Origin: Rhodanobacter spathiphylli B39
GTDB lineage: Bacteria > Pseudomonadota > Gammaproteobacteria > Xanthomonadales > Rhodanobacteraceae
NCBI RefSeq assembly: GCF_000264295.1
Contig: NZ_AJXT01000034.1
Location: 1-64,000, forward strand
DNA: 64,000 nucleotides
Direction: 5' to 3'
Both the position numbers and the translations under genes were made by a program. The notes under the pieces are model-generated. The model made no database searches and was not told where the DNA came from. It worked only from the letters and a program-made list of their open reading frames with translations. Of the stretch, positions 18,183 to 31,882 are shown in pieces; position 1 is the stretch's first letter; every line of letters begins with the position of its first letter.

Positions 18183-18376
18183 GTTTCGGGCAGGCGGCCC
18201 TTTCCATCGGGGCCGGCTTCCGCGAAAATGGGCGGCCGCATGGCGCGGTATGCCCGGCTCCATCCGGCAGGCGCACTGCCTCCGGCAGCGCACTCCTCCG
18301 CCGTCCGACCTTCCTGACCCACGCATCACGACACGCGTGCGGCCGCCATCGTTTTTCCGTTCGCTCGAGGTATCGA

Positions 18377-19540
<1,164 letters not shown>

Positions 19541-19554
19541 GGAGCAATCGAAAC

Positions 19555-20427
19555 ATGAGCGTTCTCGTAAACAAAGACACCAAGGTGCTGGTGCAGGGCT
19601 TCACCGGCCAGCAAGGCACCTTCCATGCACAGCAGTGCATCGACTATGGCACCAAGGTTGTCGGTGGCGTGACCCCGGGCAAGGGCGGTTCCGAGCACAT
19701 CGGCCTGCCGGTGTTCAACTCGGTCGATGAAGCGGTGCTGGAAACCGGCGCCGACGCCTCCGTCATCTTCGTGCCGCCGCCGTTCGCGGCCGACTCGATC
19801 CTCGAGGCGATCGACGCGGGCATCAAGACCATCGTGGCGATCACCGAAGGCATCCCGGTGCTGGACATGCTGCGCGTGAAGAACGTGCTGCAGCAGCATC
19901 CGGAGATCGTGCTGATCGGGCCGAACTGCCCCGGCATCATCACCCCCGGCGAATGCAAGATCGGCATCATGCCCGGTCACATCCACAGCAAGGGCCGGGT
20001 CGGCGTGGTCTCGCGCTCCGGCACGCTGACCTATGAGGCGGTGTTCCAGACCACCAACGAAGGCCTCGGCCAGAGCACGGTGATCGGCATCGGCGGCGAC
20101 CCGATCAACGGCCTCAACTTCATCGACTGCCTGAAGCTGTTCCAGGACGATCCGCAGACCGAAGGCATCATCATGGTCGGCGAGATCGGCGGCAGTGCCG
20201 AGGAAGACGCCGCCGAGTTCATCGGCGAATACGTCAAGAAGCCGGTGGTCTCGTTCATCGCCGGCGCCTCGGCCCCGGCCGGCAAGCGCATGGGCCATGC
20301 CGGCGCGATCATCTCCGGCGGCAAGGGCACCGCCGCGGCGAAGTTCGCCGCGCTGGAGAAGGCCGGCGTCACCACGGTGAAGTCGCCGGCCGACCTGGGC
20401 AAGACGCTCGCGAAGCTGATGAAGTAA
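19555..20427 (+). CDS. sucD: Succinyl-CoA synthetase alpha subunit
   Basis: This is the 290-residue CoA-binding and phosphohistidine subunit. The Rossmann region begins [20 protein letters not shown]. The active-site His lies in the segment [20 protein letters not shown] (about 240-260), and [20 protein letters not shown] is also typical. It forms an operon with sucC and is followed by a strong hairpin (20453-20480). Confidence 0.97.
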   Translation: MSVLVNKDTKVLVQGFTGQQGTFHAQQCIDYGTKVVGGVTPGKGGSEHIGLPVFNSVDEAVLETGADASVIFVPPPFAADSILEAIDAGIKTIVAITEGIPVLDMLRVKNVLQQHPEIVLIGPNCPGIITPGECKIGIMPGHIHSKGRVGVVSRSGTLTYEAVFQTTNEGLGQSTVIGIGGDPINGLNFIDCLKLFQDDPQTEGIIMVGEIGGSAEEDAAEFIGEYVKKPVVSFIAGASAPAGKRMGHAGAIISGGKGTAAAKFAALEKAGVTTVKSPADLGKTLAKLMK

Positions 20428-20452
20428 GTCAGTACCGACTGCTCTAAAATGC

Positions 20453-20487
20453 GAAGGCCGCGACCCATGTCGCGGCCTTCGTCATTT
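20453..20487 (+). terminator. Hairpin after sucCD
   Basis: A perfect 12-bp stem GAAGGCCGCGAC/GTCGCGGCCTTC has a 4-nt loop and is followed by GTCATTT. The U-tract is poor, so it may act as a terminator or as an RNA-stabilising 3' end. Confidence 0.55.
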
Positions 20488-20503
20488 CAGGAGCACACGC
20501 TAC

Positions 20504-22255
20504 ATGGCAAGGCTGCGTCTGGCACTGGCCCAACACGATTTTTCGGTCGGTGCGGTGGCGGCGAATGCCGCCAGGGTCGGCGAGCTCATCGCCAGCGCAC
20601 GCGCTGGCGGCGCCGCACTGGTGGCGTTTCCCGAGCTGACCCTGAGCGGCTATCCACCCGAGGATCTGCTGCTGCGGCCGAGTTTCCTCGCCGCCTGCGA
20701 CAGCGAGCTGGCGGCGCTGGCGACAGCGACCCACGGCGTCGCCGCCCTGGTCGGTCATCCGCACAGCGAGGGCGAGGTGTTCAACGCCGCCAGCGTGCTG
20801 CGTGACGGCCGGGTCGAGTGCACCGCGCACAAGCAGGCGCTGCCGAATTACGGCGTGTTTGACGACAAGCGCTATTTCCGCCCGGGTCATGCCTCGACCA
20901 CCACGGTGATCGAGGGGATCTGCGTCGGCCTGCTGATCTGCGAGGACGTGTGGCAAGCCGAGCCGGCGGCGCAGGCCGCCGCCGCGGGCGCCGAGCTGAT
21001 CGTGGTGATCAACGCCTCGCCGTGGGACGCGCGCAAGCAGGTGGAGCGCGAGGCAGTGCTGCAGGCGCGGGCGCGGGAAACCGGTTGCGCGATCGCCTAC
21101 CTGAACCTGGTGGGCGGGCAGGACGAGGTGGTCTACGACGGCAGTTCGATGCTGGTCAATGGCGACGGTTCGATTGCCGCGCGCGCCCCGGCTTTCGTCG
21201 ATGCGTTGCTGTGGGCCGAATTCGATCCGGCCACGCGCACGCTTGCGGCGCAGGACTGGCCGGCCGCGGTCGACGAATCACCGGAGGCCACGCTGTACGC
21301 CGCCCTGGTGCGCGGCACCCGCGACTACATCGACAAGAACCGCTTTGCCGGCGTGCTGCTGGGGTTGTCCGGCGGCATCGACTCGGCGCTGACATTGGCA
21401 CTGGCGGTGGACGCGCTGGGCGCCGACCGTGTCACCGCGGTGATGATGCCCACGCGCTACACCTCGCAGCTGTCGCTGGACGGCGCGCGCGTGCAGGCGG
21501 AGAAACTCGGCGTCGACTATCACGTGATCGACATCGAACCGACCTACCGCTCGTTCGTCGACGCGCTGACTCCCGCGTTCTCCGGCAAGCCCGCGGACAC
21601 CACCGAGGAAAACCTGCAGTCGCGCACCCGCGGCGTGATGCTGATGGCGCTGAGCAACAAGCATGGCCGGCTGCTGCTGGCCACCGGCAACAAGAGCGAG
21701 ATGGCGGTGGGCTACGCCACCTTGTACGGCGACATGTGCGGTGCCTATGCACCGCTGAAGGATGTCTACAAGACCGTGGTGTATCGGCTGGCCCGGTGGC
21801 GCAATGAGGCGGGGAACAGGGAGCGGGGAACGGGGAACGTGAGCTATCCGGGACTATCTGGCGGACGCGCTTCGGGTGCGGATTCCAGCCGGGTTGTCCC
21901 GGATCGCATCACCGCCGATGTTCCCCGTTCCCCGTTCCCTGTTTCCCGCTCCTGGACCATTCCCCCCGAGGTCATCGAACGCCCGCCCTCCGCCGAGTTG
22001 CGCGACAACCAGACCGACCAGGACTCGCTGCCGGCCTATGACGAACTGGACGCGATCCTCGAGCGTTTCATCGAGCGCGAGCAGTCGCAGGCGGAGATCG
22101 TGGCGCAGGGCTTTGCGGCCGAGACGGTGCGCCGGGTGGTGCGGCTGGTGCTGCTGAACGAGTTCAAGCGCCGGCAATCCGCTCCGGGGCCCCGCGTGAC
22201 CACCCGCGCGTTTGGGCGCGAACGACGTTATCCGATCACTTCCGGCTGGCATTGA
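20504..22255 (+). CDS. nadE: Glutamine-dependent NAD+ synthetase with in-frame repeat insertion
   Basis: This enzyme amidates nicotinic acid adenine dinucleotide to NAD+ using glutamine. The N-terminal nitrilase-type glutaminase has its triad at about E44 (AFPELTLSGY), K110 and C146 (LICEDVW). The C-terminal synthetase has the ATP-binding SGGIDS loop and TGNKSEMAVGYATLYGDMCG. At 583 residues it is about 45 longer than expected. The extra segment, from about NREAGNRERG to VPRSPFPVSRSW, is encoded by a GGGAAC-array inverted-repeat element (about 21808-21955) sitting between VYRLARWRN and IPPEVIERPPSAEL. The frame is kept on both sides, so the enzyme could tolerate a surface loop there. Activity is not proven. 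Confidence 0.93.
   Translation: MARLRLALAQHDFSVGAVAANAARVGELIASARAGGAALVAFPELTLSGYPPEDLLLRPSFLAACDSELAALATATHGVAALVGHPHSEGEVFNAASVLRDGRVECTAHKQALPNYGVFDDKRYFRPGHASTTTVIEGICVGLLICEDVWQAEPAAQAAAAGAELIVVINASPWDARKQVEREAVLQARARETGCAIAYLNLVGGQDEVVYDGSSMLVNGDGSIAARAPAFVDALLWAEFDPATRTLAAQDWPAAVDESPEATLYAALVRGTRDYIDKNRFAGVLLGLSGGIDSALTLALAVDALGADRVTAVMMPTRYTSQLSLDGARVQAEKLGVDYHVIDIEPTYRSFVDALTPAFSGKPADTTEENLQSRTRGVMLMALSNKHGRLLLATGNKSEMAVGYATLYGDMCGAYAPLKDVYKTVVYRLARWRNEAGNRERGTGNVSYPGLSGGRASGADSSRVVPDRITADVPRSPFPVSRSWTIPPEVIERPPSAELRDNQTDQDSLPAYDELDAILERFIEREQSQAEIVAQGFAAETVRRVVRLVLLNEFKRRQSAPGPRVTTRAFGRERRYPITSGWH
21811..21952. repeat. GGGAAC-array inverted-repeat element inside nadE
   Basis: The left arm (21811-21838) is built of GGGGAAC-like units and the right arm (21920-21952) is its imperfect reverse complement. 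An inner pair, ATCCGGGAC (21846-21854) and GTCCCGGAT (21896-21904), extends the cruciform. The total is about 142 bp. A related element lies at 40281-40430. No terminal target duplication was identified with confidence. Confidence 0.75.
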
Positions 22256-22267
22256 GCGGGCATGAAA

Positions 22268-22296
22268 AAAGCCGGCGATCGCTCGCCGGCTTTCCT
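22268..22296. terminator. Bidirectional terminator nadE/bamD
   Basis: The stem AAAGCCGGCGA/TCGCCGGCTTT has a short loop and an A-run on one side and TTT on the other, between the convergent nadE (+) and bamD (-) stops. It can act on both strands. Confidence 0.8.
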
Positions 22297-22313
22297 GCTG
22301 CATTCGCCTCGAC

Positions 22314-23144
22314 TCAGTGATGGCCCGAGAACGGCACCATCTTGCGCAGGGTGGACGGTGCATGCGGCCACTTGGCGTCGGTGAGGTAGGGGTGATTCGG
22401 GTAGTTCATGGCCAGCACCTGGCGGCTCTGCTCGGCCAGCGCCTTCTGGTCCAGCGCCAGGTAGCTGCGGGTAAGGATGGCCAGGGCGTCGCCGGTCTGC
22501 GGCGCCTGCTGGTAATGCTCGACCACGTACTGGGCACGGTCGGCGGAGGCGACGTACGCCTTGTTGCGCAGGTAGAACTCGGCCACGTTGATCTCGTACT
22601 GGGCCAGGATGTTGCGCAGGTAGATCATCCGCTGGCGGGCATCGGCGGTATAGGCGCTGTCCGGGAAACGACGCGACAGCTCGGAAAAGTCGTCGAACGA
22701 CTGCAGGTTGTAGCCCTGGTCGCGGCGCGAATCCTTGTCCGAGCGGGGGAACCAGCGCTCCAGCACGGTGCCGGTGCGATCGAAATTGATCAGACCGCGC
22801 AGGTAATAGGCATAATCGACGTGTTTGTTGGCCGGATAGGTCTTGATGAAGCGGTTCACCGTCGACAGGGCATCATCGGGCTGGTTGTCCTTGTACTGCG
22901 AGTAGGCCAGGTCCAGCTGGGCCTGTTCGTTGTACTCGCCGGACGGGAAGCGGGCGATCAGGCGCTGGTAAGCCTTGGTGGCCGCAGCGTAATCTGCGTT
23001 TTCCAGCGAGTTGTGCGCGTTGTCGTACAGCGCCTCCAGCGGCATCGTGTCGATGTTCTGCTTCGACTTGAACATCGAGCATGCGCTCATCGACATCGCG
23101 GCCACCAGCAGCACGAGCAATTTCATCACGGTCATTTTGGACAT
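22314..23144 (-). CDS. bamD: Outer-membrane assembly lipoprotein BamD
   Basis: This is a lipoprotein of the BAM complex that folds outer-membrane beta-barrels. A signal peptide (MKLLVLLVAAMSMSAC) ends in a lipobox with Cys at about 22. The remainder is a TPR-like helical repeat protein (ALYDNAHNSLENADYAAATKAYQRLI, then further repeats), 276 residues in all. The start is uncertain: ATGs at 23176, 23144, 23135 and 23126 are in frame and none has a clear ribosome-binding site. 23144 gives the most usual length. It is divergent from rluD, an arrangement found in many gammaproteobacteria. Confidence 0.93.
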   Translation of the reverse strand: MSKMTVMKLLVLLVAAMSMSACSMFKSKQNIDTMPLEALYDNAHNSLENADYAAATKAYQRLIARFPSGEYNEQAQLDLAYSQYKDNQPDDALSTVNRFIKTYPANKHVDYAYYLRGLINFDRTGTVLERWFPRSDKDSRRDQGYNLQSFDDFSELSRRFPDSAYTADARQRMIYLRNILAQYEINVAEFYLRNKAYVASADRAQYVVEHYQQAPQTGDALAILTRSYLALDQKALAEQSRQVLAMNYPNHPYLTDAKWPHAPSTLRKMVPFSGHH

Positions 23145-23248
23145 CGGCAGCTTCGGCGAGTCGATTGTTGGGCGCATAAGGAAGGAATTCAGATGTTTGA
23201 GCGAACAGGCATGATAGCCGAAACCGGCCGTCCCCCGCGGATGCCCGC

Positions 23249-24223
23249 ATGACCACGATCCGGCACGAGGCACAGGTCCCGCTGACTGCGGCAGGACGCA
23301 GGTTCGACCAGGCTTTGGCCGAGATGTTCCCCGACTACTCGCGCTCGCGGCTCAGCGGCTGGATCAAGTCCGGCGCGGTCAGTCTCGACGGTGCGCAGGT
23401 GGCGGCGCGACAGCTGCTGCGGGGCGGCGAACTGGTGCGGCTGGAGGTGGAACTGGAGAACGAGGTGTCGAGCGCCCCCGAGGCGATGGCGCTGGAGATC
23501 GTGCACGAGGACGAGCACCTGCTGGTGCTGGACAAGCCGGCCGGGCTGGTCGTCCATCCGGGCGCGGGCAACCCGGTGGGAACCCTGCTCAACGGACTGC
23601 TGCACCATGATCCGAAGCTGGCCGAGCTGCCCCGTGCGGGCATCGTGCATCGGCTGGACAAGGACACTTCCGGCCTGATGGTGGTGGCCAGGACCCTGCC
23701 CACCTACACCGCGCTGGTCGACCTGCTGTCGCGGCACGAGGTGGAGCGCCAGTACGAGGCGGTGGTGCTGGGCACGATGGTGGCCGGCGGCACGGTGGAC
23801 GAACCGATCGGCCGCAGCATGGGTGACCGGCTGCGCCAGGCGGTGCGCGACGAGGAAGACGGCAAGCGGGCGGTCACCCATTACCGGCTGCGCGAGCGCT
23901 TCCGCGCCCACAGCCTGCTGCAATGCCAGCTGGAGACCGGCCGCACCCACCAGATCCGGGTGCACATGGCGCATATCGGCCACCCGCTGATCGGCGATCC
24001 GCTTTACGGCGGCGGCCTGAAGCTGCCCAGGGGAGCCAGCGCGGAACTGATCGCCACCTTGCGCGGTTTTCGCCGGCAGGCACTGCACGCCGAAAAGCTG
24101 TCCTTCATCCACCCGGCCACGGGCGAGGACATGTCCTTCAGCGCCGAACGTCCCGCTGACCAGCGCCAGCTGATCGAGGCCTTGCGGGAGGATCTGGCCG
24201 TGCACGGGTCGGAGCACTATTGA
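23249..24223 (+). CDS. rluD: 23S rRNA pseudouridine synthase RluD
   Basis: This enzyme isomerises specific uridines in helix 69 of 23S rRNA. Its 324 residues have an N-terminal S4 RNA-binding domain (about 15-80, [15 protein letters not shown]) and a pseudouridine synthase domain with the catalytic Asp in [27 protein letters not shown] and GDPLYGG are also typical. It is divergent from bamD and followed by the YfiH/PgeF gene, which is the standard rluD-yfiH pairing. Confidence 0.95.
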   Translation: MTTIRHEAQVPLTAAGRRFDQALAEMFPDYSRSRLSGWIKSGAVSLDGAQVAARQLLRGGELVRLEVELENEVSSAPEAMALEIVHEDEHLLVLDKPAGLVVHPGAGNPVGTLLNGLLHHDPKLAELPRAGIVHRLDKDTSGLMVVARTLPTYTALVDLLSRHEVERQYEAVVLGTMVAGGTVDEPIGRSMGDRLRQAVRDEEDGKRAVTHYRLRERFRAHSLLQCQLETGRTHQIRVHMAHIGHPLIGDPLYGGGLKLPRGASAELIATLRGFRRQALHAEKLSFIHPATGEDMSFSAERPADQRQLIEALREDLAVHGSEHY

Positions 24224-24293
24224 GCAGCCGCGGGAACGGGTGCGGCGAGTATGCGATGCTTCATGGCTCCCCCGTTTCCCGATACCTGGCCCG

Positions 24294-25043
24294 ATGACTG
24301 AAAGCTGGATCTTCCCTGATTGGCCCGCGCCACCCCAGGTGCGGGCCGCGATCACCACCCGGCTTGGTCCCGGCATCTCGGCGCCGCCGTTCGATCGCTT
24401 CAATCTCGGCTTGCGCAGCGGCGACGCCGCCGACGCGGTGACTGCCAACCGCAGCGCCTTGCTGCAGTCGCTGCGCCTGCCGGCCGAGCCGCGCTGGCTG
24501 CAGCAGGTGCACGGCTGCGAGGTCGCCGAGCTGGGGCCGCTGCCCGGCAAGGCCGAACCCCAGGCGGACGCGGCGGTTTCGCACATCCCCGGCACCGTGC
24601 TTTCGATCCTCACCGCCGACTGTCTGCCGGTGCTGTTCTGTGCCGAGGATAGCAGCGAGATCGGCGCCGCCCACGCGGGCTGGCGTGGCCTGGCCGGCGG
24701 CGTGCTGGAGGCCACGCTGGGCCAGATGATCATGCCGTCGTCGCGACTGCTGGCATGGCTGGGGCCGTGCATCGGCGCCGCCTCGTACGAGGTGGGGGCC
24801 GAAGTGCGCGCCGCCTTCGTGGCGCACGATGCGGCCGCGGCCGGATGCTTCGTGGCGACGCGGCCCGGCCACTGGCTGTGCGACCTGGCCGGCCTGGCGC
24901 GCCAGCGGCTGGCCGCGGCCGGCGTGGCACGCATCCACGGCGGCGGGTTCGACACCTTCGCCGATGCGCGGTTCTACTCGTACCGTCGCGACGGCGCGCG
25001 CAGCGGGCGCTTCGCCAGCCTGGTCTGGCTCGACCGCAGCTGA
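24294..25043 (+). CDS. pgeF: YfiH/PgeF polyphenol-oxidase-fold protein
   Basis: This is a 249-residue protein of the DUF152/multicopper-like family (E. coli YfiH/PgeF). Members have been linked to removal of misincorporated L-Ser from peptidoglycan precursors and to purine nucleoside phosphorylase or laccase activity. The conserved metal-site residues are visible: QQVHGCEV, TADCLPVLF, GAAHAGWRGLAGGV and ARFYSYRRDG. The start at 24294 follows the rluD end by 70 bp. It converges on otsA, whose stop is only a few bases away. Confidence 0.88.
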   Translation: MTESWIFPDWPAPPQVRAAITTRLGPGISAPPFDRFNLGLRSGDAADAVTANRSALLQSLRLPAEPRWLQQVHGCEVAELGPLPGKAEPQADAAVSHIPGTVLSILTADCLPVLFCAEDSSEIGAAHAGWRGLAGGVLEATLGQMIMPSSRLLAWLGPCIGAASYEVGAEVRAAFVAHDAAAAGCFVATRPGHWLCDLAGLARQRLAAAGVARIHGGGFDTFADARFYSYRRDGARSGRFASLVWLDRS

Positions 25044-25046
25044 TCG

Positions 25047-26432
25047 CTAGGCGCGCAGCGTGCCCAGAAAATTCCTGCGCCACAGCGTGATGTCGTTGGT
25101 GCGCAGCACGTCCATCATCGCCTCCCAGCGGCGGCGACGCTCGGCCAGCGGCATCTTCAGGGCCAGTGCCAGCGCGTCGGCGACTTCCTCGGTGTCGGCG
25201 GGGTTCACCAGCAGGGCGTCTTCCAGTTCCAGCGCGGCGCCGGCGAAGCGGGACAGCACCAGCACGCCGGGATCGGCCGGGTCCTGGCAGGCCACGTATT
25301 CCTTGGCCACCAGGTTCATGCCGTCGCGCAGCGGCGTCACCAGGCCGACCCGGGCGCTGCGGTAATAGCCGGCCAGCAATCGGTGCGGAAACGACTTGTT
25401 GATGTAGCGGATCGGCGCCCAGTCGGGCGTGGCGTACTTCCCGTTGATGTGGCCGGCGCTGCGCTCGAGTTCGTGGCGGATCGCGCGATACTCCAGCACG
25501 GCGCCGCGCGAGGGTGGCGCGATCTGCAGGAAGGTCACCTGCTGGTGCAGTTCGGGATGGCGCTCCAGCAGCCGCGCATAACCCTCGAATCGTTGCGGCA
25601 GGCCCTTGGAGTAGTCCAGCCGATCCACGCCGATGATCAGCGCGCGTCCTTCGAGGCTGTGTTGCAGCTGGGTGATCTCGCGGATCGAGGCCGCCTTGGC
25701 CGCCACGTCGGCGATGCCCCGGGTGTCGATGCTGATCGGGAACGCACCGGCGCGGAACTGGCGGCCGTTCGGCATGCGCATGCGCCCGGCCAGGCGCATC
25801 ACCGCGCCGGCTTCATGCAGGAAATAGTCTTCCAGCGCGCGCAGGTCGCGGCGGGTGTGCACGCCGACCAGGTCGTAGCTGGCCAGGGTTTCCAGCAGCT
25901 CGCGGTGATTCGGCAGGGCGATCAGCAGGCCGGCGGCGGGCAGTGGCGTGTGCAGGAAGAATCCGATGCGGTTGTGCACGCCCCGGGCCCGCAGCATCGA
26001 GGCGAGCGGGATCAGGTGGTAGTCGTGCACCCAGATGACATCGTCCGGCTTGATCAGCTGCTGCAGTTTTTCCGCGAACATCTCGTTGACGCGCAGGTAG
26101 CCGGCCAGGTGGCTGCGCCGGTAGTCGACCACGTCGGGCCGGTAGTGCAGCAGCGGCCACAGCGCGCCGTTGGCGAAGCCGGTGTAGAAATCGTCATGGT
26201 CGGTGCGGGAAAGATCGATGGTGGCGTAGTCGATCTTGCCCTCCTGCTGCTGATGCAGTTCCGCGGCCGTCTCGCCGGCCACCTTGCCGCTCCAGCCGAA
26301 CCACAGGCCACCATGCTCGTCGAGCGCCGCATGCAGCGCCGATGCCAGCCCGCCGGGCGCGCCCTGGCGCGGCAGCGCCACCCGGTTGGAAACGACCACC
26401 AGCCGGCCGCCAGCCTTGCGCGCCGTCATCAC
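25047..26432 (-). CDS. otsA: Trehalose-6-phosphate synthase
   Basis: This GT20 glycosyltransferase joins UDP-glucose and glucose 6-phosphate. At 461 residues it is typical of OtsA. The N-terminal loop is [26 protein letters not shown] and [23 protein letters not shown] are classic, as is the C-terminal [13 protein letters not shown]. It is the last gene of the otsB-GH15-otsA operon and overlaps the GH15 gene by four bases (ATGA). The disaccharide usually serves in osmotic and desiccation tolerance. Confidence 0.96.
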   Translation of the reverse strand: MMTARKAGGRLVVVSNRVALPRQGAPGGLASALHAALDEHGGLWFGWSGKVAGETAAELHQQQEGKIDYATIDLSRTDHDDFYTGFANGALWPLLHYRPDVVDYRRSHLAGYLRVNEMFAEKLQQLIKPDDVIWVHDYHLIPLASMLRARGVHNRIGFFLHTPLPAAGLLIALPNHRELLETLASYDLVGVHTRRDLRALEDYFLHEAGAVMRLAGRMRMPNGRQFRAGAFPISIDTRGIADVAAKAASIREITQLQHSLEGRALIIGVDRLDYSKGLPQRFEGYARLLERHPELHQQVTFLQIAPPSRGAVLEYRAIRHELERSAGHINGKYATPDWAPIRYINKSFPHRLLAGYYRSARVGLVTPLRDGMNLVAKEYVACQDPADPGVLVLSRFAGAALELEDALLVNPADTEEVADALALALKMPLAERRRRWEAMMDVLRTNDITLWRRNFLGTLRA

Positions 26433-28234
26433 AGGGCCTCCTCCCAGCGCCGCGACAGGCGCATCGCCGCCTGGATCAGGCCGACCAGGGAATACGTCTG
26501 CGGGTAGTTGCCCCAGTGTTCGCCGGTGGCCGGGGCGAGGTCCTCCGACAGCAGGCCCAGTACGTTCCGCTGTTTCAGCATGTGCTCGAACAGCGCCCGT
26601 GCCCGTTCCCTGCGTCCGGTGGCGGCCAGCGCCTCGATGTACCAGAACGTGCAGATGTTGAAGCTGGTTTCCGGCGCGCCGAAATCATCCGGTGCGATGT
26701 AGCGGAACAGGTAGTCGCCACGGCCCAGTGCCACGCCGATCGCGTCGACCGTGGCCACGAAGCGCGGATCGGCAGCCTCGATGAAGCCGATGTCGGCCAG
26801 CAGCAGCAGGCTGGCGTCCAGGTGCTCGCCATCGTAGGCGTCGACGAAGTGGCCGAGCTTTTCGTTCCAGGCGCGAGCCTCGATGCGTCCGTGCAATTGC
26901 ACGGCCTCCTCGTGCCAGTAGCGCGCGCGCTCGGCCAGCCCCAGCTCGGTGGCGATATGCGCCAGCCGGTCGCAGGCCGCCCAGCACATCGCCGCCGAGT
27001 AGGTGTGGACGGCTGCCCGGCCGCGATATTCCCACAGCCCGGCGTCGGGCTGTTCGGCCACCCGCAGCGCCATCTCGCCCATCCGCTCGAGCCGGCGAAA
27101 GGTCACTTCGTCGCCGCGATGTTCCAGCCGGCGGTCGAAGAACAGCTGGGTCGACGCGAGTACCACCGAGCCGTAGACATCGTTCTGGCGCTGCCGCCAC
27201 GCATCGTTGCCCACCCGTACCGGGCCCATGCCGCGGTAGCCGGCGAGCGTCTCCACCTGGCGCTCGGGCAGCTCGCTCTCGAAGGTGATGCCGAACACCG
27301 GGCCGAGTTCGCCTTCATCGAGCTGGGCGACCAGGTTGAAGGTGTAGCGGATGTACTCCTCCATCGTGCGGGTCGCGCCGAGGCGGTTCAGCGCGCGCAC
27401 GGTGAAGGCGGCGTCGCGCAGCCAGCAGTAGCGGTAATCCCAGTTGCGCGCGCTGCCGGCCGATTCGGGTATCGACGTGGTCAGCGCCGCCACGATCGCA
27501 CCGGTGGCTTCGTACTGGCAGAGCTTCAGGGTGATCGCGGCGCGGATCACCGCTTCCTGCCATTCGTAGGGAATCGACAGGTAGCGGGCCCACTCGCGCC
27601 AGTAGTCCAGCGTCCGTTCCAGTGCCAGGTGGACGAAGTCGGCCACGTTCGTGTCGAGGGTCTCGTCGGGGCCGAACACGAAGTGGGCCGGCCGGTCGAG
27701 CCCGAACGGCAGCTGGCGTTCGACCAGAAGCGGTGCGATATCGGTGGTCAGGCGCTGCACCACGTCGCTGAGCAGGTAGCGGATGTGGTTGCTGCCTGCG
27801 GTGGTGGCCGGCGCACGTGCGCCGTACTCGCACAGCGGGCGCAAGCGCACGCGGATGCGTGGCGAACCCGCGATGGGCGCGACCCGGCGCACCAGCATCT
27901 CCGGGTGATAGAAGCGGCCGTTCAGTCGATGTCGCGGCGCGAAGTCAGTGATCTCGATGGCACCGCCGTGGCGGTCGAACAGGCGGGTCACCAGTACCGC
28001 GGTGTTGGCCAGGTAGAACTGTTCGACGTGATCGAAGTCCTCCAGCTCGATCGCCCAGTCGCCACCCCCGCTGGTGGGCGAAAGCAGGCTGCAGAAACTG
28101 GCGTCGGCATCGAAGCGTGGCAGGCAGCACCACACGATGCGCGCATGCGGGTCGATAAGCGCGGCAACGCTGCCGTTGCCGATCACGCCAAGCTCAAGGC
28201 TGGCGTGCAGGGCCTCCGTGGGGAAGTCGGGCAT
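26429..28234 (-). CDS. GH15-family glucoamylase/trehalase-like hydrolase
   Basis: This is a cytoplasmic 601-residue protein with an N-terminal beta domain (IGNGSVAALIDPHARIVWCCLPRFD) and a C-terminal (alpha/alpha)6 GH15 catalytic domain (RNWDYRYCWLRDAAFTVRALNRLG, and EEYIRYTF). No signal peptide is present. In bacteria such proteins beside otsAB are often trehalases or oligosaccharide hydrolases. A role in limiting trehalose is plausible, but the substrate cannot be read from sequence. It sits between otsB (41-bp overlap) and otsA (4-bp overlap), so all three are translated as a unit. Confidence 0.88.
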   Translation of the reverse strand: MPDFPTEALHASLELGVIGNGSVAALIDPHARIVWCCLPRFDADASFCSLLSPTSGGGDWAIELEDFDHVEQFYLANTAVLVTRLFDRHGGAIEITDFAPRHRLNGRFYHPEMLVRRVAPIAGSPRIRVRLRPLCEYGARAPATTAGSNHIRYLLSDVVQRLTTDIAPLLVERQLPFGLDRPAHFVFGPDETLDTNVADFVHLALERTLDYWREWARYLSIPYEWQEAVIRAAITLKLCQYEATGAIVAALTTSIPESAGSARNWDYRYCWLRDAAFTVRALNRLGATRTMEEYIRYTFNLVAQLDEGELGPVFGITFESELPERQVETLAGYRGMGPVRVGNDAWRQRQNDVYGSVVLASTQLFFDRRLEHRGDEVTFRRLERMGEMALRVAEQPDAGLWEYRGRAAVHTYSAAMCWAACDRLAHIATELGLAERARYWHEEAVQLHGRIEARAWNEKLGHFVDAYDGEHLDASLLLLADIGFIEAADPRFVATVDAIGVALGRGDYLFRYIAPDDFGAPETSFNICTFWYIEALAATGRRERARALFEHMLKQRNVLGLLSEDLAPATGEHWGNYPQTYSLVGLIQAAMRLSRRWEEAL

Positions 28235-29042
28235 GGGTAGGGGCTCCGTGCGTCAGTGCGTGCAGGACGCGGGTCAGCCAGGCCTCGGTGGCGGCCGGGC
28301 CGGGCAGGGTGAAATGGGCGGCGCTGGGTTCGCGCTCGCCAATGCGGATGCTGAAGCCACCACGACGATTGACCGCGTCGAAAGCGTGCTCGTCGGTGAG
28401 GTCGTCACCGAGGTAGACCGGGGTGCGGCCGGCAAACGGCGCGCGCTGCAGCAGCTCCGTCACCGCCCGTCCCTTGTCCATGCCCGCCGGCTTGAATTCC
28501 AGCACCTGGTGGCCGGGCTGCAACTCGTAGCCGGGCAGGCGCGCCATCAGTTCGGAGGCGGCGCCGTGCAGGCGGGCCAGCTGCTCCGGCGCGCGGCGAC
28601 AGTGCAAGGCGACCGCCAGCTGCTTGTCTTCCACCTGCACGCCCTCGAATCGCGCCGCCAGGGCGCGCACCTCGCGGTGCATGTGATCCTGCCCGGCCTG
28701 CGGCACGATGACGCGGCGAAAGCTGCCGCTGGCCTGGCGCAGCTCCAGCCCGTGCAGGCCGATCGCCGCCCAGCGCGGGCGCTCGAAGAGCCGGTCGAGG
28801 TCGTCCAGTTCGCGTCCGCTGACCAGGGCCATCGCGCCCTCGGTTGCCGCATGCACGTCGTGGAGCAGGGCCAGCAGGGCGGGGCTGACCCGCACCGAAC
28901 CGGGGTCGTCGGCAAAATCGAGCAAGGTCCCGTCGACGTCGAACAGCAGCGCCCAGCCGGCGCCGGCGGCGGGAAGCGGGGGAGCCGGCAGGACCGGGCG
29001 CGTCGGTGTGGTGGAGGGGCGTGGAGTCGACATCGCATCCAC
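28194..29042 (-). CDS. otsB: Trehalose-6-phosphate phosphatase
   Basis: This HAD-superfamily phosphatase of 282 residues dephosphorylates trehalose 6-phosphate. HAD motif I is LLFDVDGTLLDFADDPG (nucleophile Asp), and motif IV is YLGDDLTDEHAFDAV. The first 25 residues are low-complexity and the start (29042 or 29033) is uncertain. It leads the trehalose operon and its 3' end overlaps the GH15 gene. It is divergent from clpB, so a stress-linked shared control region is possible. Confidence 0.94.
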   Translation of the reverse strand: MDAMSTPRPSTTPTRPVLPAPPLPAAGAGWALLFDVDGTLLDFADDPGSVRVSPALLALLHDVHAATEGAMALVSGRELDDLDRLFERPRWAAIGLHGLELRQASGSFRRVIVPQAGQDHMHREVRALAARFEGVQVEDKQLAVALHCRRAPEQLARLHGAASELMARLPGYELQPGHQVLEFKPAGMDKGRAVTELLQRAPFAGRTPVYLGDDLTDEHAFDAVNRRGGFSIRIGEREPSAAHFTLPGPAATEAWLTRVLHALTHGAPTHARLPHGGPARQP

Positions 29043-29104
29043 CGTAACAAGCCGAATGTGAAAAGCTGGGCATGCCGGTCAGGTCATCGCCGTGGACGGC
29101 CCAG

Positions 29105-29132
29105 CTTGAATCGGGCTGCACCGTCCGCATTT
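29105..29132 (+). promoter_or_regulatory. Sigma-32 (heat-shock) promoter of clpB
   Basis: CTTGAAT is followed after 13 bp by CCGCATTT, close to the sigma-32 consensus CTTGAAA-N13-CCCCATNT. The start would lie about 40 bp before the clpB ATG, as expected for a heat-shock chaperone. Confidence 0.75.
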
Positions 29133-29181
29133 TTGCGTCAGTGGCGGATGCACCGCCAAACCAGCCTCGGGGATCTTCGAC

Positions 29182-31773
<2,592 letters not shown>

Positions 31774-31806
31774 TGCGGCGCCGGCAGCCCGGCTCCGCCT
31801 GAACGA

Positions 31807-31843
31807 AGCAGGGCCATCCTGGACGGATGGCCCTGCTGTTTTT
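31807..31843 (+). terminator. Rho-independent terminator of clpB
   Basis: A perfect 13-bp stem AGCAGGGCCATCC/GGATGGCCCTGCT with a 5-nt loop is followed by GTTTTT, 34 bp after the clpB stop. Confidence 0.88.
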
Positions 31844-31882
31844 GCGAGGCTGCCTTTGGTGCCGAGCGGCCTTCGTCCGGAC

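Noticed and set aside
20504-22255. nadE as a frameshifted pseudogene
   Set aside because: The extra segment keeps the frame on both sides and all catalytic motifs before and after it are intact.
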